Translations under genes and position numbers: made by a program
Shown here: positions 8,527 through 16,699 of the stretch, piece by piece
How positions within the stretch are numbered: position 1 is the stretch's first letter
Layout of the letters: each line of letters begins with the position of its first letter
The notes under the pieces: model-generated
Database searches by the model: none
The model's input: the letters and a program-made list of their open reading frames with translations, nothing else
Told to the model about the DNA's origin: nothing
DNA from: Planctomycetaceae bacterium
GTDB taxonomy: Bacteria > Planctomycetota > Planctomycetia > Planctomycetales > Planctomycetaceae
Reading direction: 5' to 3'
NCBI GenBank assembly: GCA_002724315.1
Contig: PBOJ01000014.1
Span: 33,774-97,773 of the forward strand
DNA: 64,000 nucleotides

Positions 8527-9671
8527 CCGCCGCTCGCGTGGCGGTCCTGACCCCGGGCGGACGTGGCGCCATCGCCAGCCTGTCAGTCTCTGGGGGAGTT
8601 GAACTCATCGATCGCCACCGGTTGTTCGAGGCTGTCAACGGCCGGCTGTTGGCAGAACAGGAACCGGACCGGATCTGCTACGGGTTCTGGGGTGGTGATC
8701 GAAACGCGTTGCCGAACGAACAGGTCGTGGTTTGTTGCACCGGGGAGAGCCGGGTCGAGTTGCACTGCCACGGGGGTAAAGCCGCGGTCCAGAGGATTCT
8801 GGACGATTTGGTCGGGTCGGGGGCGGTTTGCTGTGACTGGGACGACCTGGTCGTCGAGCCGATTGGCTCTCCGACCAGTCGGATCGAGGTGGAACTGGCC
8901 CAGGCCCTGGCCGCTGCAACGACCTGGCAGGTGGCCGCCATCCTGCTCGACCAACAGTCTGGCGTTTTGATCAATACGCTTGAAAGCCTGGCGGCAACCG
9001 ACTGGGATCAGCGCCACCAGGCTGCTGCCTGCGTGGCCGGTTTGCTCGAATGGTCCGTCCTGGGCCGTCGGCTGGCCGATCCGCCCACCGTGGTCCTGTC
9101 CGGTGAGCCCAACGTCGGAAAATCGAGCCTGTTGAACGCGTTGCTGGGGTTCGGTCGGGCTATTGTCTGGGACCAGCCGGGGACGACTCGCGACGTGGTC
9201 ACCGGCCGCACGGCCCTGGACGGCTGGCCGGTTCGGCTGGCCGACACGGCGGGGTTGCGGACCACCGACGACGAGATCGAGACGGTCGGTGTCGAGCACG
9301 CCCGACGTGAACGGGATGCTGCGGATTTGGTCGTGCTGGTCGTTGATCGATCGCACCCGCTTGATGAGCAGGCTCGGCAATTGGTCGACGAGTGGCCCGA
9401 TGCCGTGGTGGTGGCCAACAAGTGTGACCTGGACGATGCCACCGACGGAGCGCTGCCCGATGGCGCATTGATGGTCTCGGCATTGACCGGCGAAGGGCTG
9501 GACGAACTGGCCGGAGCGATCGTTGATCGGCTGGTGCCCGGAATGCCGGAGCCGGGGACGGCCATTCCGGTTTCCGAGCGACTGATCGGGTGTCTGGAAA
9601 AGGTGGCACGTGCGATCGATGACGAGGACGAAACCGGCTTCCGGTCGGCATTGGCCGAGACGATTGCCTGA
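8523..9671 (+). CDS. MnmE-like GTPase lacking the C-terminal modification motif
   Basis: 382 residues, shorter than MnmE (about 450-470). The N-terminus keeps MnmE-like pieces (AVLTPGGRGAIASLSVSGG, ELHCHGGKAAVQRIL) but not the ARPGEFT...NGKLDL block. The G domain, about residues 190-345, is complete: GEPNVGKSSLLNALL, PGTTRD, DTAGLR, NKCD and SALTGEGL. After the G domain only a short helix remains and the FCIGK-type cysteine motif required for tRNA wobble-uridine modification is missing. It is therefore a paralogue rather than MnmE itself; a true mnmE would be elsewhere. It is coupled to coaX by a 4-bp overlap. Function unknown. Confidence 0.8.
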   Translation: MTAARVAVLTPGGRGAIASLSVSGGVELIDRHRLFEAVNGRLLAEQEPDRICYGFWGGDRNALPNEQVVVCCTGESRVELHCHGGKAAVQRILDDLVGSGAVCCDWDDLVVEPIGSPTSRIEVELAQALAAATTWQVAAILLDQQSGVLINTLESLAATDWDQRHQAAACVAGLLEWSVLGRRLADPPTVVLSGEPNVGKSSLLNALLGFGRAIVWDQPGTTRDVVTGRTALDGWPVRLADTAGLRTTDDEIETVGVEHARRERDAADLVVLVVDRSHPLDEQARQLVDEWPDAVVVANKCDLDDATDGALPDGALMVSALTGEGLDELAGAIVDRLVPGMPEPGTAIPVSERLIGCLEKVARAIDDEDETGFRSALAETIA

Positions 9672-9693
9672 ACCCGATACCGGTTCCCGGTGG

Positions 9694-9699
9694 TATGAT
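9694..9699 (+). promoter_or_regulatory. Extended -10 promoter element for the heme-motif membrane protein
   Basis: TATGAT preceded by TG one base upstream (TGGTATGAT) forms an extended -10 hexamer 39 nt before the ATG at 9738. No good -35 is seen at 17 nt, which extended -10 promoters do not require. Immediately upstream is a short ACCGG-TTC-CCGGT hairpin that may end the preceding operon. Confidence 0.35.
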
Positions 9700-9737
9700 T
9701 GTCGTGTGGATTCACTGACTGCCGACGAGCCTGTTTG

Positions 9738-11018
9738 ATGAGCGACTTCGACAACTGGGCGGAACGTTATAGCGAACGTTTCATCCTGATGCTGTGTTTC
9801 TCGGTCATCGTGCTGGCATTGTCCTTTGGCGTTCAACGCTGGATGCGGCGACGGCGAAATGGCTCGGAGGTCGGGGCGAACCGCCGTTTCAGAGACAGCG
9901 TGGTGGTTCTGGGGGTCTGGGGGGGACTCTATTTGTTGCTGCTAGTTGTGTCCGTGTTCACGATGAGCCCGTTCCTGGTGCTGGAAGTGTTGGCGTTGCT
10001 GGTGCTGAGCCTTGTCGGCGGCGTGCGGAAGTGGTCGACCGGGCGTTTTTCGGTTGTGGCGACGGTCGTTGTGCTGGCGATGATCGTTGTGGCTGGCGTC
10101 CGGGGCATCAACCAGGCCGAGGACGCGCGGCGAAGATTCCCGTTCACCTCACTCGTCGAACGGTTGGAACCGGCGGCGGCCGTTCCGACCGAGCCACCAC
10201 TGCTCACCAAGTCTGGAGAAGCTGCCCTCGAGCGTTCCGAACGCATTTTCGAGAACGGGATGAAGGGTTTCACGAGTGGATACCATTTCCGGCGGGCGTC
10301 GTTGGAGATGGTACACGCGAGCCAGGTGTGGAATTTCGTCAGCAGCGAAGGTTTCGGCATCGGTCGCATGCTGGCACCGACGATCAAAGGAGCGCGGCTG
10401 GCGGAACTCCGTACGTGGCGGCAACCGGTTGCCCCGGAGACCGATGATGTCGGATCGACCGGAGATCGACCGGATCTGTGGTTGCCGCTGAAGGGAGAAA
10501 ACGTGCCGCGGAAGGCGCTGAACAAATTGCACGAGAACCTGTCATTTGATTTTGCGGAGCCGGTGAGCTTTGGTTGGGTCCGCGATCTCGAGCATGTCAC
10601 CGGTTTTCGGCCACACGCGGTCGCACACTTCGATCGGCACAGGGTGACCTTCGGTCACAAGGCGGAAGACGAGATGTCCGCCAAACATGAGGCCGGGTGG
10701 AAGCTGGAGCGGGTCGAATTGGTCAGCCTGCTGAGGAGTGCCGAGCCGCGAGTGTACGTTTCGAGAGACCTGCCGAGGATGGATCAGTTGTCGGAGGTCA
10801 AGCGGCGACCACTGGACGGGTTCGAGACGGTCGCCCTTCGCGAGCTGCGCAACGGCGAGCCACTGGTTATTCGCAGCCAGGGTGGCCAGGTGAAAATGAT
10901 GGGGGCCGTGCGAGCTGTCAAACAGTGTTCGCTGTGCCACGAGGTGCCACGTGGCACGTTGCTGGGTGCCTTCAGCTACGGCTTCCGTGACCAGACTTCG
11001 GCGAGTGCGTCGGAGTAA
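9738..11018 (+). CDS. Membrane protein with four TM helices and a C-terminal heme c motif
   Basis: 426 residues from the ATG at 9738. Four hydrophobic segments occupy about residues 14-130, then an RRFPFTSLVERLEP boundary leads to a soluble region of some 290 residues. Near the end is C397-S-L-C400-H401, a CxxCH c-type heme attachment motif, followed by EVPRGTLLGAFSYGF, a tail I associate with planctomycete single-heme proteins. A one-heme extracytoplasmic domain tethered to the membrane suggests redox sensing or electron transfer. I do not recognise the region between helices and heme site. The 3' end overlaps the convergent gene by 43 bp. The ccsA gene at the right end of the window belongs to the pathway that would attach this heme. 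Confidence 0.75.
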   Translation: MSDFDNWAERYSERFILMLCFSVIVLALSFGVQRWMRRRRNGSEVGANRRFRDSVVVLGVWGGLYLLLLVVSVFTMSPFLVLEVLALLVLSLVGGVRKWSTGRFSVVATVVVLAMIVVAGVRGINQAEDARRRFPFTSLVERLEPAAAVPTEPPLLTKSGEAALERSERIFENGMKGFTSGYHFRRASLEMVHASQVWNFVSSEGFGIGRMLAPTIKGARLAELRTWRQPVAPETDDVGSTGDRPDLWLPLKGENVPRKALNKLHENLSFDFAEPVSFGWVRDLEHVTGFRPHAVAHFDRHRVTFGHKAEDEMSAKHEAGWKLERVELVSLLRSAEPRVYVSRDLPRMDQLSEVKRRPLDGFETVALRELRNGEPLVIRSQGGQVKMMGAVRAVKQCSLCHEVPRGTLLGAFSYGFRDQTSASASE

Positions 11019-12487
11019 TCCTGCTGCCAGCCGGGATCGGTGGCGAGCGCAGCCAGCAGTTTTCCCTGGCGGTGTCGATCGAGAACCACGGTGCGGATGT
11101 CGTAACGGCGGAGCCGTTGTCGCCAGTCGGAGGCCACACCGATCACCTCGAAGTAGTCGGTCCAGGCTTCCGTTGGAACCAGGTGTGCGTGCGAGGTGAC
11201 CAGCAGACGAATCTGAGACGGTCCCTGCCAAAGCAGGAAGTCGCTCCACTCGTAGGAGGCCAACACCATCCCGCCGGGGGGGTGACTGGCCAGCCATCGG
11301 GTCACTTCGACCGGCGTGGACGCCGAGACCATCGGCCGACGCGCCTGCAGCGTTTCGCGTTCGGTCAGCAGTCCACGTACCGCGGGTGTGGAGCTCATCG
11401 CGACTCCGGCCACAACCAGGCTGGCCAGCAGGACGGTGCGTCGTTCCGACGAAGCCAGCGTCGTTGCGACGGGGCATTTCGTGTTGATAGAGGCCGCCTG
11501 CAGGGCGAGGACAAGGCCGGCCACCGGCGCCCACCAGTTGATCATTCGTGAACACGACAACGTGGCCACACCGAGCGCGACGAGCATCAACCAGTTGGAG
11601 AATCGCACCCGGCGTCGGCCGGACATTGCCACGCAGACGACCAGGACGATGCTGGCAAGCATCGCTCGAGCCTGGGATTGGTGCCATTGCAGCGGTTGCC
11701 ATTCGATGATGTCAGCCAGGTTGGGATGCTGCCCGATTTGCCAGATCGACAGGGGCAGGCCGGGACCGTAGGGGGTGGCCACCAACGGCACCAACAACCC
11801 GACGGCGGCCTGCCGGAGACGATGGGCGAATACCCGATCGCTTTTCCAGGAGGGCCAACGGCCGGTGCGTCGGAATCGATCGGCTGCCCGCCCAACCGCA
11901 TGTGACCCCAGCAGCAACCAGCCGATGACGAATGATCCGTGCAGGTTGGCCCAGAGTCCCATCACGATTCCGACGACGATCACCCGCCATATCGATGGCC
12001 TGGGGTCGTGCAGCAGGGCCAACAACCCCACGAAGCAGGCCAGTCCGGCCAGCTGAGGACGGATGATCAGCAGCTGCTGCCAGCCGACGGCCAGGAAGAC
12101 CGAGGCTCCACAGATCGCTGCAGGGATTCTTTGGCGGTGCCGGGATGCCAGGACGGGTGAGACGGTCAGCAGGGCGCACCCGACGACCAGCGTGGCGTAA
12201 ACCAGCTGCAGGGCTTCGACCCCCCCGGCCCGCATCAGCTGGAAGGCGATCAGCTGGCTCCAGCGGGCCGTGTCGACCAGTGGCCGGTCGCTTGTGTGCG
12301 TCAGAAACGGTTCGGTGGTCGGGGTTGCGCCACCGTGTTCGATCATCCAGCGGCCGTAGGCCAGGTGGCCCCAGAGATCGGTGTGCCACAGGGGGCGGCG
12401 AGCCAGTGCGGACCACAGGCCGGCCACGGCGACGACCAGCGCCAGGTGGCCGATGAGTCTCTTGTGGCCGGACAACCGGGGGACCAC
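10976..12487 (-). CDS. Polytopic membrane protein, GT-C/PMT-like
   Basis: 503 residues with about ten hydrophobic segments and a soluble C-terminal 130 residues. The first loop reads WHTDLWGHLAYGRWMIEHG, the acidic, aromatic first-loop pattern of GT-C glycosyltransferase-like proteins found in planctomycetes. The C-terminal part (TRWLASHPPGGMVLASYEWSD, VVLDRHRQGKL) resembles the soluble tail of such proteins. It probably transfers or handles a lipid-linked sugar, but substrate and activity are not determinable. GTG start at 12487 is backed by an AGGA Shine-Dalgarno. Confidence 0.65.
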   Translation of the reverse strand: MVPRLSGHKRLIGHLALVVAVAGLWSALARRPLWHTDLWGHLAYGRWMIEHGGATPTTEPFLTHTSDRPLVDTARWSQLIAFQLMRAGGVEALQLVYATLVVGCALLTVSPVLASRHRQRIPAAICGASVFLAVGWQQLLIIRPQLAGLACFVGLLALLHDPRPSIWRVIVVGIVMGLWANLHGSFVIGWLLLGSHAVGRAADRFRRTGRWPSWKSDRVFAHRLRQAAVGLLVPLVATPYGPGLPLSIWQIGQHPNLADIIEWQPLQWHQSQARAMLASIVLVVCVAMSGRRRVRFSNWLMLVALGVATLSCSRMINWWAPVAGLVLALQAASINTKCPVATTLASSERRTVLLASLVVAGVAMSSTPAVRGLLTERETLQARRPMVSASTPVEVTRWLASHPPGGMVLASYEWSDFLLWQGPSQIRLLVTSHAHLVPTEAWTDYFEVIGVASDWRQRLRRYDIRTVVLDRHRQGKLLAALATDPGWQQDYSDALAEVWSRKP

Positions 12488-12579
12488 CTGCGGTTCCTCG
12501 TGAGAAGAGAATCGACTACAACCTCGTCGCCCGACAGTAGCCGGTCGCCGACTGGGTGGTCAAACACGGGAGAAAAGCG

Positions 12580-13716
12580 GTGCAGCTGGGCGAGGGATTG
12601 AAACGGGTGCCCTGGAGTGTGGTCACGGCGGCCTCACTACTGGCCGCACTCGGACTGGCGGGGATCTCGCGAGGCGATCAGTTGGTCGGATCGGGGCTCC
12701 ATTTCCACCGACAGCTGATCTGGATGGCGCTGGCTGTTCCGGCACTGATCATGGCCGCCTGGGTACCGTACCGTTCGCTGCGTCCGGCCAGTTACCTGTT
12801 GTTCGGCGTGACGACCGTGCTGTTGCTGGTGGTTTTCCTGATGCCGGCTCACCATGGGGCTCGCCGCTGGATTCCGATGGGTGTTTTTGACATGCAGCCG
12901 TCGGAACTCGCCAAGTTGACCTACATCCTGGCCTTGTCCCACTACCTGATGTTCCGGCGCAACTTCCGCCACTTCCTGGGCCTGTTCATCCCGTTTCTTT
13001 TGACGCTCGTTCCGCTGGTGCTGGTTCTCAAGGAACCCGACCTGGGGACCGCGTTACTGTTCCTGCCGATGCTGTTCGCGATGCTTCTGGCCGCCGGGGC
13101 CCGCGTGAGGCACCTTGTGCTGATCGGGATGATGGGGGTGGCGGTGACCCCGGTGCTGTGGCTGGGGATGAACGTCGAGCAGAAGTCGCGGGTGGTTTCG
13201 CTGTTGACCCAGGTCGAGAACGGTCCGGCTCCGCGGGGCGACGGGTACCACCTGTTCCAATCCAAGCGAATGTTGTCGCTGGGTGGGACCTGGGGCAGTG
13301 ACCTGGCCGGAATGCCGGTCGACGATCCGGCCGCCTACCATCTGCCGGCGGCTCGGACCGACTTTGTCTTCTGCCTGATCGGTGAGCGATTCGGGCTGAT
13401 TGGCAGCCTGCTGACACTGGCCACCTATGCGGTACTGATCATCAAGGGACTTTCAATTGCCGCGTCGACGCGCGAGCCGTTCGGGCGGTTGCTGGCAACC
13501 GGGATCGTCACCCTGCTGGCGACACAGGCGATCATCAACACCGGCATGACAGTCGGGTTGATGCCGATCACCGGCATGACCCTGCCGCTGGTCAGTTACG
13601 GTGGTTCGAGCCTGGTCGCGACGGCGATCGCGCTGGGGTTGTTGATCAACGTCGCGATCCGACCGGGGTACGAGGTGACGGCCGAGCCGTTTCGGTTTGC
13701 GGCCGAAACCAGCTAG
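12580..13716 (+). CDS. rodA: SEDS peptidoglycan glycosyltransferase, RodA/FtsW family
   Basis: 378 residues and about ten transmembrane helices. Family motifs are GARRWIPMGVFDMQPSELAK, KEPDLGTALLF, the RTDFVFCLIGERFGLIGS loop and the C-terminal GLMPITGMTLPLVSYGGSS. SEDS proteins polymerise lipid II into glycan strands with a class B PBP; RodA serves the elongasome. Only one copy is seen here and no PBP2 neighbour, so RodA versus FtsW is decided only by general resemblance. GTG at 12580 follows GGGAG at 12568-12572; an upstream GTG at 12556 is in frame. Its presence argues for a peptidoglycan wall. Confidence 0.88.
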   Translation: MQLGEGLKRVPWSVVTAASLLAALGLAGISRGDQLVGSGLHFHRQLIWMALAVPALIMAAWVPYRSLRPASYLLFGVTTVLLLVVFLMPAHHGARRWIPMGVFDMQPSELAKLTYILALSHYLMFRRNFRHFLGLFIPFLLTLVPLVLVLKEPDLGTALLFLPMLFAMLLAAGARVRHLVLIGMMGVAVTPVLWLGMNVEQKSRVVSLLTQVENGPAPRGDGYHLFQSKRMLSLGGTWGSDLAGMPVDDPAAYHLPAARTDFVFCLIGERFGLIGSLLTLATYAVLIIKGLSIAASTREPFGRLLATGIVTLLATQAIINTGMTVGLMPITGMTLPLVSYGGSSLVATAIALGLLINVAIRPGYEVTAEPFRFAAETS

Positions 13717-13758
13717 GTCGTCAAACACAATCCGCCGGTGTCCGGCCGAGCCGCGATC

Positions 13759-14043
13759 CTACTTCTGGAAGAAGTCGGTGGGCCCACGCAACGTGTAGTA
13801 CGGATACTGCACGACCGCCGGTGGCTGGTTGGCCGGCGGGGACTTCAGATTCTTGGGGGCCTTGTACTCGTACGTGTGATAGTGCCCCCCGTGGAAGGCT
13901 CCGCGTGGTTCGTGATCGCCCTCGTGCATCACGGTGTGTCCGGCCGGGGTCTGGCCCCGCACGATACCGCGAGGATTTTGACAGCCGACGGCCAGGGAAA
14001 CGGCCAGGCAGGTCGCCAGGCTCAAGGCAATTCGCATTTTCAT
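13759..14043 (-). CDS. Small planctomycete-type lipoprotein
   Basis: 94 residues. A lipoprotein signal with lipobox SLAVGC leads to a short mature part rich in His, Gly, Pro and Tyr (EPRGAFHGGHYHTYEYK) and ends YPYYTLRGPTDFFQK. I recognise this ending as recurring in small planctomycete lipoproteins of unknown function, but cannot name a role. Conserved His and Tyr could bind metal; this is inference. A second in-frame ATG two codons in is an equally good start. It is convergent with rodA and divergent from the sugar isomerase gene. Confidence 0.65.
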   Translation of the reverse strand: MKMRIALSLATCLAVSLAVGCQNPRGIVRGQTPAGHTVMHEGDHEPRGAFHGGHYHTYEYKAPKNLKSPPANQPPAVVQYPYYTLRGPTDFFQK

Positions 14044-14058
14044 CTTCCAGTGACCCCC

Positions 14059-14074
14059 TCGGTCTCGAGACCGA
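14059..14074. promoter_or_regulatory. Perfect 16-bp palindrome, possible operator
   Basis: TCGGTCTCGAGACCGA reads the same on both strands and sits 16 bp before the start of the small lipoprotein gene, inside a 284-bp divergent intergenic space. Position and perfect symmetry suit binding of a dimeric regulator; no regulator is identified. Confidence 0.35.
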
Positions 14075-14223
14075 ATGTAGTGTGCCGGATGTGTTCGGTT
14101 GGTTTCCGGATGCCCCTGCCGAGCAGCGGACGTCGTAGCGTTGTTATCGGCTCAGCAGGTCGCCCGAGGCCACAGAATGCGGAAAATCGTTCGAATCCGA
14201 CCAGTTGCTCCAGTTCATCGATC

Positions 14224-14252
14224 TTGCAGCATCGTTGTGATCGGACTAGATT
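14224..14252 (+). promoter_or_regulatory. Sigma70-like promoter for the sugar isomerase gene
   Basis: TTGCAG (14224-14229), 17-bp spacer, TAGATT (14247-14252). The spacing is ideal and the -10 has 4 of 6 consensus bases, the -35 3 of 6. Transcription would begin near 14259, about 70 nt before the GTG at 14328. Confidence 0.35.
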
Positions 14253-14327
14253 ACCGCCCGCCGTGGTGTCGCCGTTCTGTAGTGACTCCCGTTTGAACCG
14301 ACGTTGCAGTGGTCGAGAGCATTCCAC

Positions 14328-15077
14328 GTGTACATTGCCGTGACTTCTCGCTGCCTGGGTGACCTGCCGTTCCTGGACGCCTGCAGCCTGTTGACCGACT
14401 ACGGGTACAGCCGGGTCGAGTTCTGGTTTGACGAGGATGGGGATCATCTCAAGCCCTCCGATGTGGTGGCGGATCTCGAGGGGTTCGCCAACAACTTTCG
14501 GGCTTCGTCGAGGTTGACCCCGGTCGCGTTCTGTTTCGAACAGGTCGTCGATCTCGAGACCTTTGCCGCCATCACCCGGCTGGCGAAGCTGATGCGGGTC
14601 GTTCAGATCACTGTGCCGTCGACGCCGCTGGGAACACCGTTCAATGCCGAGATCGAGCGATTGCAGGATCTGTTGCAGGTGGCCAATGCGGCTGGTGTGC
14701 AACTGTCGATTCGCACCCGTACCGGCCATCTGACCGAGGACGCTCACACGGCCGTTGAACTCTGCCAGGCGGTCCAGGGTGTCGGGCTGTCGCTGGACCC
14801 CTCCTATTACATCTGCGGCCCACACAAGGGCGAGTCGTACGACCAGGTCTATCCTTACGTCTACCACGTCTACCTGAGAGACACGACGCCGGATCAGATC
14901 CAGGTCCAGGTGGGACTGGGTGAGGTGGATTACGGTCGTCTGATCAGCCAGCTGCGGCGCGAGAATTACGATCGCACGCTCTCGGTCGACTTTTTCCCCG
15001 ACCAGTACGGCGATCTCGATCGCGCGCTCGAGCTGCGGAAGATCCGCATGCTGCTGGAATCGCACCTGTTGGTCTGA
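14328..15077 (+). CDS. Sugar phosphate isomerase/epimerase-like TIM-barrel protein
   Basis: 249 residues from GTG at 14328 (VYIAVTSRCLGDL), the usual beginning of this planctomycete group; an in-frame TTG lies at 14304. The sequence has the AP-endonuclease-2-like TIM-barrel layout: an N-terminal SRVEFWFDEDGDHL strand-loop, a central LSIRTRTGHLTEDA, GLSLDPSYYICG and a C-terminal LGEVDYGRLISQLRR. Related enzymes isomerise or epimerise sugars or inosose using a divalent metal held by Glu, Asp and His. Some usual ligands (for example the His after DPSY) are not obvious, so activity is open. Confidence 0.75.
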   Translation: MYIAVTSRCLGDLPFLDACSLLTDYGYSRVEFWFDEDGDHLKPSDVVADLEGFANNFRASSRLTPVAFCFEQVVDLETFAAITRLAKLMRVVQITVPSTPLGTPFNAEIERLQDLLQVANAAGVQLSIRTRTGHLTEDAHTAVELCQAVQGVGLSLDPSYYICGPHKGESYDQVYPYVYHVYLRDTTPDQIQVQVGLGEVDYGRLISQLRRENYDRTLSVDFFPDQYGDLDRALELRKIRMLLESHLLV

Positions 15078-15084
15078 GACGGGC

Positions 15085-16656
15085 CTAGAAGTCGTTCGGG
15101 TTGCCGAACAGGTTCCCGCCGTCTCCGGTGCCGCCCTTCAGAGCTGATCGCTCGATGCGTTCGATTGGCGGCAGGTCTTCCTCGGGCTGTTCATCCCGAC
15201 CGGTTCCAGCCGGCCGCTCAGTCAGGGCCTTCAGCGACAGAGAGATTCTCTGTTGGCTGGCGTCGACGTTGAGGATCTGCACATCGACTGGCTGGCCTTC
15301 GCTGAGCACATCGCTGACGCGACGAACCCGCGTGTGTTCCAGTTCGCTGATGTGCAGCAGGCCCTCGATGCCGGGTTCGAGTTCCACGAAAGCGCCGAAG
15401 TCCATGATCCGCGTGACCGTTCCGCTGACCTGGCGGCCGACGGCATACACATCGACCGCTCCTCCCCAGGGATCGCTGGTCAACTGCTTCATTCCCAGGC
15501 TGATCCGGCTGCGTTCCTTGTCGATCTCCAGGATCTTGACCTCGACCGACTGTCCCTGTGTCAGCACCTGCTCGGGATGGTTCAGTCGAGACCAGCTGAT
15601 CTCGCCGATGTGCAGGAATCCATCGAGTCCTCCGAGGTCGACGAAGGCTCCGTATTCCTTGAGTGTCTTGACGGTGCCGTTGCGGATCTCGCCGACATTG
15701 AGCTGTTTCCACAACTCGGCGGCTGCGTCCTTGAATTCTTCTTCCAGCAGAGCACGGCGGCTGACGACCAGGTTGCGTTTCCGCGAATCGACCTCGGTCA
15801 CCTGGACCGAGAGTTTCTGTCCGATGAAGGGCTCGAGATCCTCGACGTAGGAGCGGTCGACCTGTCCGGCCGGCAGGAAACCCCGCAGGGCACCGACCTG
15901 CACTTCCAGCCCACCCTTGTTGGCCTTGGTCACGATGCAGTCGCATTTCATGCCGATGGTCACGGCATTCCAGTCTCCGCCCACCCGTCGTCGGCCACGC
16001 GGCAGGTTCAGCAGGATCAGGCCCTCATCGGCGTCGTACTGTTCGACCGCGACGTCGATCACCTGTCCGACCTCCGGCTCACTCTTGTCCCACTGTCGCC
16101 GGGGCACGATGCCGTTGGCACGCATGCCGATGTCGACGAAGACGTAGTCGGAGTCAATGGCCTGAATGGTTCCCTTCAGCCGGCTTCCCTCTTCGAGATC
16201 CTCTTCGGATTCGATCCGCTCGCTCGCTGTGTCCTCGCCTTGCGTGTCGATGCTGGAGACCGCCTGGGCGGCGAGGTCGATCAGCTTGGCGTCGTCGCTG
16301 GCCAGGGCGGCTTCGATTTCGGCTTCGATTTCCGCGTCGAGGTCGTCATCGGGGGGAAGGTCAACCGGGGGCGCGGCGGCCTGTTGCGCTTTTGGCGGTG
16401 GCTCGGCCGACTCTGTCGGCGATTCGGCCGCCTCGGCGGCCACGTCGGCCAGTTTCTCCTCGACGGTCGGTTCCCCTTCGGCCTGTGTGGACACCGGTTT
16501 GGTTCTCGAGGGAATCGGGCGGGCCGATTCTCCACCTGTGGGATTCAGCTTCGGCCGTTTCCGCTCGGTCGTGGGAGCAGGCGAGGATTCTGCCTGCTGA
16601 TCCGAGCCGGTCTCGGCGGGTGTCTCTTCGGGAGGGTTCGGCGTTGAATCGTTCAC
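15085..16656 (-). CDS. S1 RNA-binding domain protein (ribosomal protein S1-like, four S1 repeats)
   Basis: 523 residues. The first 150 are disordered and rich in Pro, Glu and Ala with an acidic stretch (DDDLDAEIEAEIEAAL). Four S1 domains follow: about 158-225, 238-305, 322-392 (VGEIRNGTVKTLKEYGAFVD, GFLHIGEISW) and 408-478 (VSGTVTRIMDFGAFVELEPG, GLLHISELEH). The last two are the most canonical RNA-binding repeats. Proteobacterial S1 has six repeats; four repeats are common in other phyla. Role is probably translation initiation on mRNAs with weak Shine-Dalgarno sequences, which suits this genome. The C-terminal tail is Gly/Asn rich. Confidence 0.85.
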   Translation of the reverse strand: MNDSTPNPPEETPAETGSDQQAESSPAPTTERKRPKLNPTGGESARPIPSRTKPVSTQAEGEPTVEEKLADVAAEAAESPTESAEPPPKAQQAAAPPVDLPPDDDLDAEIEAEIEAALASDDAKLIDLAAQAVSSIDTQGEDTASERIESEEDLEEGSRLKGTIQAIDSDYVFVDIGMRANGIVPRRQWDKSEPEVGQVIDVAVEQYDADEGLILLNLPRGRRRVGGDWNAVTIGMKCDCIVTKANKGGLEVQVGALRGFLPAGQVDRSYVEDLEPFIGQKLSVQVTEVDSRKRNLVVSRRALLEEEFKDAAAELWKQLNVGEIRNGTVKTLKEYGAFVDLGGLDGFLHIGEISWSRLNHPEQVLTQGQSVEVKILEIDKERSRISLGMKQLTSDPWGGAVDVYAVGRQVSGTVTRIMDFGAFVELEPGIEGLLHISELEHTRVRRVSDVLSEGQPVDVQILNVDASQQRISLSLKALTERPAGTGRDEQPEEDLPPIERIERSALKGGTGDGGNLFGNPNDF

Positions 16657-16699
16657 GGCAGCAGCTCCGATGCAGCGAGGTCGATGGCCCGGTAGTGGG

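Noticed and set aside
14185..14205. tRNA-like T-loop GTTCGAATCC in the intergenic space
   Set aside because: The flanking bases do not pair into a T-stem and no acceptor or anticodon arm can be built.
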